From NCBI RefSeq assembly GCF_013618865.1, contig NZ_JABSOE010000007.1, forward strand, positions 1 through 64,000: 64,000 nucleotides of DNA. Direction: 5' to 3'. The notes under the pieces are model-generated. The model did not search any database. It had not been told where the DNA came from and saw nothing but the letters and a program-made list of their open reading frames with translations. The position numbers were made by a program, and so were the translations under genes. Source of the DNA: Phocaeicola faecicola (GTDB lineage Bacteria > Bacteroidota > Bacteroidia > Bacteroidales > Bacteroidaceae). Position 1 is the first letter of the stretch, and the number at the start of each line of letters is the position of its first letter. Of the stretch, positions 60,280 through 64,000 are shown piece after piece.

Positions 60280-60594
60280 ATGCCAAATAGCTGTGAATGT
60301 CCTTACTGTGGAAGAAAGTTGACTTTACGTCAATGTTTGCGGTATTTTAATAAAGGGAAGGAACAGGCTGTCGTCTGCAGTCATTGCGGGCGCAGCATTC
60401 GTCCGCGGAAAAATCCGTACTCACCTCAACAGGGGATGTATTGGGGAGTTCTTTCTGCCTGGCTGCCGGGAATGGTCAGTATCTATCTTTTTCATACCGA
60501 TTTCATTACGGCATGTATGATTGCTCTTCCTTTTATAATAACCGTGTGCGCATTGAGCATCTATGTTTGGTATAAGAACCTGTATTTTGAATAA
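60280..60594 (+). CDS. Small zinc-ribbon membrane protein
   Basis: This 104-residue protein has an N-terminal zinc ribbon with two CxxC knuckles, C7-x-x-C10 (CPYC) and C33-x-x-C36 (CSHC), separated by 22 residues. Two hydrophobic segments follow around residues 52-72 and 75-95 (GVLSAWLPGMVSIYLF and ACMIALPFIITVCALSIYVW). The layout resembles the cxxc-20-cxxc family (TIGR04104) of putative zinc-ribbon proteins, which are likewise small. Function is unknown. The GH20 gene is 85 bases downstream in the same direction, so they may share a transcript. Confidence 0.7.
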   Translation: MPNSCECPYCGRKLTLRQCLRYFNKGKEQAVVCSHCGRSIRPRKNPYSPQQGMYWGVLSAWLPGMVSIYLFHTDFITACMIALPFIITVCALSIYVWYKNLYFE

Positions 60595-60679
60595 ATCGGA
60601 ACGGGCACGGTCACGAATCGGGCGAAAGTAAATGAGAAATACCTGGAGTTGAATAATCATCCTTTTTAATAAAAAAACT

Positions 60680-62983
60680 ATGTGGAAAAAACTGAGTAAA
60701 CCTTTTTGGGGAGTATGTGCCTTGACCGGAATGTTCTGGCTGAGCGCCTGCTCCGAAGCTGTTCAAGTGGCTCCTGTAGAACTGATTCCTGTACCGGAAC
60801 AGATCAGACAGGGGAATGATGTATTTGTACTGAAGAATAAGATGGTGGTTGGTTATGCGGGCGAGGAACTGGCTCCGGCCGCAACGTATCTCGCAGGCAT
60901 GCTTTCCCGGGCTACCGGATACACCATCCAGACGGCAGCCGGAGAAGGCGATATCTGTCTGTCTCTCCAGCCGCAGTTGCCTTCGGGCGGTTATCAGCTG
61001 GAGGCTACCCGCAAGCAGGTGAATATTGCCGGTAACGGATATAGCGGAGTAATTGCCGGTATCGAGACCCTCCGCCAGTTGTTCCCTGCCGCCATTGAAT
61101 CCAAGGAAGTGGTAGAGGGAGTCGACTGGGCGATTCCTTCCGTATCGGTAACCGATGCGCCTCATTATGAATGGCGCGGACTGATGCTGGATGTATCACG
61201 CCATTTTTATACGGTAGACGAGGTGAAGGAACTGCTGGACCTGATGGCATTGTACAAGATGAACAAGCTCCATTGGCACCTGACCGACGACCAGGGATGG
61301 CGTGTGGAAATCAAGCAATATCCGTTGCTCACAGAGAAGGGAGCCTGGCGTACCTTCAACGCTCACGACAGAAGTTGCATGGAAATGGCCGCAGCCAATG
61401 GCAATCCGGATTACCTGATTCCCGAAGATAAGCTCCGTATTGTGAAGGGAGATACCCTGTACGGCGGTTTCTATACCCAGGAAGACATCAAGGACGTCAT
61501 TGCCTATGCTCAGGTTCGCAGCATCGATATCATTCCTGAAATCGATATGCCGGGCCATATGCTGGCAGCCGTAAGCAATTACGATGGAGTGTCCTGTTTC
61601 AAGGAAACCGGATGGGGCAGTATTTTCTCTTCTCCGGTATGTCCGGGAAAGGATTCTGCACTGGAATTCTGTAAGAATGTGTACCGTGAGATTATCGGAC
61701 TGTTCCCTTATAAATACATACACATCGGTGGGGACGAAGTGGAAAAGACCAACTGGAAGAAATGTCCCGACTGTCAGAAGCGTATGCGTGCCAACGGTCT
61801 GAAGTCGGAAGAGGAACTGCAGTCGTGGTTCATTCATGAGATGGAACGTTTCTTCAATGAGAACGGCAAGGAAATGATCGGATGGGATGAAATCCTGGAA
61901 GGAGGACTTTCCAAGACGGCGACTGTCATGTGGTGGAGAAGCTGGGTAGGTGACGCTCCTGAAAAGACCACGAGCCAGGGCAATTCCATCATCTTTACGC
62001 CTAACTCATGTTTCTACCTGGATTATCAGCAGGATACCAAGTCTTTGCCGAATATCTATAATTTCGATCCTTCATCGGAAGTGGCTAGTGCTGAGGCTCA
62101 AAGTCTGATCAAGGGAGTACAGGGAAATATCTGGACCGAGTGGATTCCTTCACGGGAGCGGATGCAGTATATGGTGGTACCGCGTATGCAGGCCATTGCC
62201 GAACTGGGTTGGAGCCGTCCGGAGCGGAAGGACTGGGGGGATTTCTCACAGCGTCTGGTAGCTCACTTCGAACGGTTGAGCCGGATGGATGTCAATTACA
62301 GGGTGCCTGATCTGGAAGGTTTCTACAAGACGAATGCATTTATCAGTGAAGGCAAGGTGGAACTTTCTTGCATGGACCCGAACGTGAAAGTGCATTATAC
62401 TACCGACGGTACGATGCCTACTCTTGATTCGCCGGAATATACGGGGGCTATTACCGTCACTGAGACCACCGACTTTAAGTTCCGTACTTTCCGTGCCAAC
62501 GGTAAGCCGAGTGACGTATTTACGACACGATATGTGAAGAGCGATTATGCACCGGCTGTACAGGCTGCTCCGAGTACTCCGGGACTGACGGCTGCATGGC
62601 ATGATTTCAGAGGAAATAATTGTGCCGATATCTCCAAAGCACCGAAGAAAGGGGTATATCCGATTGAAGATGTGAAGATACCTAAGGGGGTGAGCGGTAA
62701 TATCGGTCTGGTGGTAACCGGATACATCAATGCGCCGAAGAACGATATTTATACCTTTGTATTGCTTTCAGACGATGGAAGTACACTGGTGATTGACAAG
62801 GAAATGGTAGTGGATAATGACGGAGCACATTCTCCGCGTGAGATTGTGGGCCAGAAAGCCCTGGCGAAGGGATATCATCCGATGGAACTCCGCTATTTTG
62901 ACTGCAACGGCGGTCTGCTGAGCCTGAAGGTTCTCGATAGCGAAGGTCATGAGATTCCTTTCACGCATCTCTATGCACATTGA
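60680..62983 (+). CDS. Beta-N-acetylhexosaminidase, GH20, lipoprotein
   Basis: The 767-residue enzyme removes terminal GlcNAc or GalNAc from glycans. It has a lipobox LSAC (C24), so it is membrane-anchored. The order is: the N-terminal GH20b domain (VPEQIRQGNDVFV to NIAGNGYSGVIAGIETLRQL), the GH20 barrel from about 160 to 520 (EWRGLMLDVSRHFY, HWHLTDDQGWRVEIK), the catalytic pair D352-E353 in HIGGDEVEK, and WWRSW. A chitobiase-C-like domain follows (VHYTTDGTMPTLDSPEY), then a PA14 domain (IYTFVLLSDDGSTLVID). No SusC/D pair is nearby, so it is not part of a polysaccharide utilisation locus here. Confidence 0.95.
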   Translation: MWKKLSKPFWGVCALTGMFWLSACSEAVQVAPVELIPVPEQIRQGNDVFVLKNKMVVGYAGEELAPAATYLAGMLSRATGYTIQTAAGEGDICLSLQPQLPSGGYQLEATRKQVNIAGNGYSGVIAGIETLRQLFPAAIESKEVVEGVDWAIPSVSVTDAPHYEWRGLMLDVSRHFYTVDEVKELLDLMALYKMNKLHWHLTDDQGWRVEIKQYPLLTEKGAWRTFNAHDRSCMEMAAANGNPDYLIPEDKLRIVKGDTLYGGFYTQEDIKDVIAYAQVRSIDIIPEIDMPGHMLAAVSNYDGVSCFKETGWGSIFSSPVCPGKDSALEFCKNVYREIIGLFPYKYIHIGGDEVEKTNWKKCPDCQKRMRANGLKSEEELQSWFIHEMERFFNENGKEMIGWDEILEGGLSKTATVMWWRSWVGDAPEKTTSQGNSIIFTPNSCFYLDYQQDTKSLPNIYNFDPSSEVASAEAQSLIKGVQGNIWTEWIPSRERMQYMVVPRMQAIAELGWSRPERKDWGDFSQRLVAHFERLSRMDVNYRVPDLEGFYKTNAFISEGKVELSCMDPNVKVHYTTDGTMPTLDSPEYTGAITVTETTDFKFRTFRANGKPSDVFTTRYVKSDYAPAVQAAPSTPGLTAAWHDFRGNNCADISKAPKKGVYPIEDVKIPKGVSGNIGLVVTGYINAPKNDIYTFVLLSDDGSTLVIDKEMVVDNDGAHSPREIVGQKALAKGYHPMELRYFDCNGGLLSLKVLDSEGHEIPFTHLYAH

Positions 62984-63003
62984 TGAACGTGCGATACTGA
63001 AAA

Positions 63004-63047
63004 GAGGCACTGCCTTTCCGCCGGGTAAGCGGCGGTGAGGCTGCCTC
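63004..63047. repeat. Imperfect compound hairpin after the GH20 gene
   Basis: GAGGCA at the left pairs with TGCCTC at the right, and inside them CCGCC pairs with GGCGG. It lies directly before the strong terminator and may form an extended 3' structure. Confidence 0.4.
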
Positions 63048-63051
63048 AAAT

Positions 63052-63102
63052 AAAACCGGCCGGTTTCCCTGCAACATATGGAAAACCGGCCGGTTTGTTT
63101 TT
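63052..63102. terminator. Terminator after the GH20 gene
   Basis: AAACCGGCCGGTTTCC pairs with GGAAAACCGGCCGGTTT and is followed by a T run. The arm itself is self-complementary (CCGGCCGG core). It lies between the convergent GH20 and RelA/SpoT genes and could act on both. Confidence 0.85.
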
Positions 63103-63158
63103 TTGATATTCAGAGGTGTCTCAGAGGGATTCTGTCAGGCAGGTTGAGAGGAATGATC

Positions 63159-64000
63159 TTATCCCCGGCTCACCTGTTTGACTCCCTTCACTGTCTTGAT
63201 TTTCTTGATCAGCGATTCCAGTTTGGACGTGTCATCCACCATTACCGTCAGCATGCCCGAGAACAGTCCGTCGTGCGAGTCTACGCTGATGGAGCGCAAC
63301 TGGATGTTGTTTTCGTGGTTGATGATGGACGTGATATTGGTCACAATGCCGATGTCATCGTGTCCCACGATACGGAGGGTAATCGGGTACTGCTTTCCTT
63401 CGCTCTTTCCGGCCCAGCGAGCCCGGACGATGCGGTAAGGGAAACGGGCCTTCATGTCACGGGCATTCGGGCAGTCGCAACGGTGAATCTTGATACCTCC
63501 CGAAATTGTGACAAAGCCGAATACCTCGTCACCGTAGATCGGATTACAGCATTTGGCCAGATTGAAATCCAGTCCCTTCAGGTTCTGGTCGATGACCAGC
63601 ACATCGTCTTTGTAGTAGTTCTTGGTATCCGACTGCTGCTGCATGTTGAAACCTTCGGCGCTGCGGTAGGTAATTTCCTCCCGCTGTTCGGTTTCCTTCC
63701 GCTGCATCTCCACATACCGGTCCATGACGACGTTGATGTCAATCGTCTCGTCCGCAATGCTCTGGTAGAAATCGGTCACCGTCTTGAAACCGGATTTCTT
63801 GATGAGGCGCATCAGGATGGCTTCATCGTACTCCAGTTTCCGGTTGCGGAACTTCCGCTCCAGTGTTTCCTTGGCAAATTCAGTCTGCCGTGCAGTAATT
63901 TCCTTCAGCGCCTGCCGGATTTTGGTACGTGCCTTCGAGGTAGTGACAAAATTCAGCCAGTCGCGTTTGGGCGTCTGCGTGCTCGATGTGGTGATTTCCA
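63159..64000 (-). CDS. RelA/SpoT-family (p)ppGpp synthetase/hydrolase, C-terminal part
   Basis: The minus-strand frame stays open to the window edge, so only the C-terminal 280 residues are present. They include the region after the TGS domain (TPKRDWLNFVTTSKARTKI), a helical segment, the conserved Cys region LAKCCNPIYGDEVFGFV with CDCPN (zinc-finger/CC domain) and a terminal ACT domain (PITLRIVGHDDIGIVTNITSII to the end). These regulatory domains control the ribosome-dependent or starvation-dependent balance of synthesis and breakdown of (p)ppGpp. The catalytic halves lie outside, so RelA versus bifunctional Rel cannot be decided here. Confidence 0.92.
   Translation of the reverse strand, partial: EITTSSTQTPKRDWLNFVTTSKARTKIRQALKEITARQTEFAKETLERKFRNRKLEYDEAILMRLIKKSGFKTVTDFYQSIADETIDINVVMDRYVEMQRKETEQREEITYRSAEGFNMQQQSDTKNYYKDDVLVIDQNLKGLDFNLAKCCNPIYGDEVFGFVTISGGIKIHRCDCPNARDMKARFPYRIVRARWAGKSEGKQYPITLRIVGHDDIGIVTNITSIINHENNIQLRSISVDSHDGLFSGMLTVMVDDTSKLESLIKKIKTVKGVKQVSRG

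Noticed and set aside
1-64000. CRISPR array, prophage, toxin-antitoxin or polysaccharide utilisation locus
   Set aside because: I looked for spaced direct repeats, phage structural genes, small toxin-antitoxin pairs and SusC/D pairs and saw none.

Overview
The window is a stretch of core chromosome from a member of the Bacteroidota, most likely Bacteroidaceae (Bacteroides or Phocaeicola type). The evidence is the gene content (DUF4492-cydAB, type III glutamine synthetase, class III fructose bisphosphatase, DUF4270, DUF4494, PorT-like barrel), the near absence of Shine-Dalgarno sequences, and the repeated Bacteroides-type promoter: a -33 TTTG/TTG about 20 bases before a -7 TAnnTTTG. I saw no prophage, conjugative element, CRISPR array or polysaccharide utilisation locus. 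The only mobile DNA is a scar of two transposase ends at the left edge.

Layout. 1-780: transposase remnants and three tRNA genes (Ser-GCT, Glu-CTC, Ser-GCT). 1.1-4.2 kb: cytochrome bd oxidase with its DUF4492 partner. 4.3-11 kb: a Tricorn-like S41 protease, a Spy/CpxP-like periplasmic protein and a patatin phospholipase fused to an outer-membrane barrel. 11-16.1 kb: ispE-rluA, then a Crp/Fnr regulator divergent from hybrid cluster protein, with a clear palindromic operator between them. 16.2-22.7 kb: MaoC hydratase, a TIGR02757 protein and sbcDC. 22.8-27.2 kb: an orphan lipoprotein facing a LysM/receptor-like protein, PorT-like barrel and exonuclease III operon. 27.2-31.2 kb: uvrA, ybaK, nicotinamidase. 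31.3-32.9 kb: a second Crp/Fnr protein and a YitT transporter. 33-40.4 kb: a DapL-like protein with a damaged active site, glnN, an AspT-family transporter and fbp. 40.8-44.6 kb: panCD divergent from a half-length GT5 protein and DUF4270. 44.8-51.4 kb: a 16-residue-repeat surface protein with an acyl-CoA ligase, then dihydroorotate dehydrogenase-like, YggS, DUF4494 and a fucose isomerase-like gene. 51.7-59.2 kb: ttcA-like, DUF486, lysA, lysC, ftsE and the hisH-A-F-IE operon. 59.4-64 kb: DUF1573, a zinc-ribbon membrane protein, a GH20 hexosaminidase and the C-terminal part of a RelA/SpoT protein.

The genes describe an anaerobe that can cope with oxygen (cytochrome bd), nitrosative stress (Hcp and its regulator) and DNA damage (UvrA, SbcCD, Xth), that makes its own lysine, histidine and pantothenate precursors, and that trims host or dietary amino-sugars (GH20).

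The observations most worth following are: the DapL paralogue in which the PLP lysine codon is an arginine codon; the palindrome placed near -41 of the hcp promoter; a perfect 16-base palindrome that forms two back-to-back -7 boxes between uvrA and the LysM gene; and two genes (lysA and the TIGR02757 gene) whose start codons lie just after intrinsic terminators, an arrangement suited to attenuation. I did not find a clearly new multi-gene system. Start codons were moved downstream of the longest open frame in nine genes, for reasons given in each entry.
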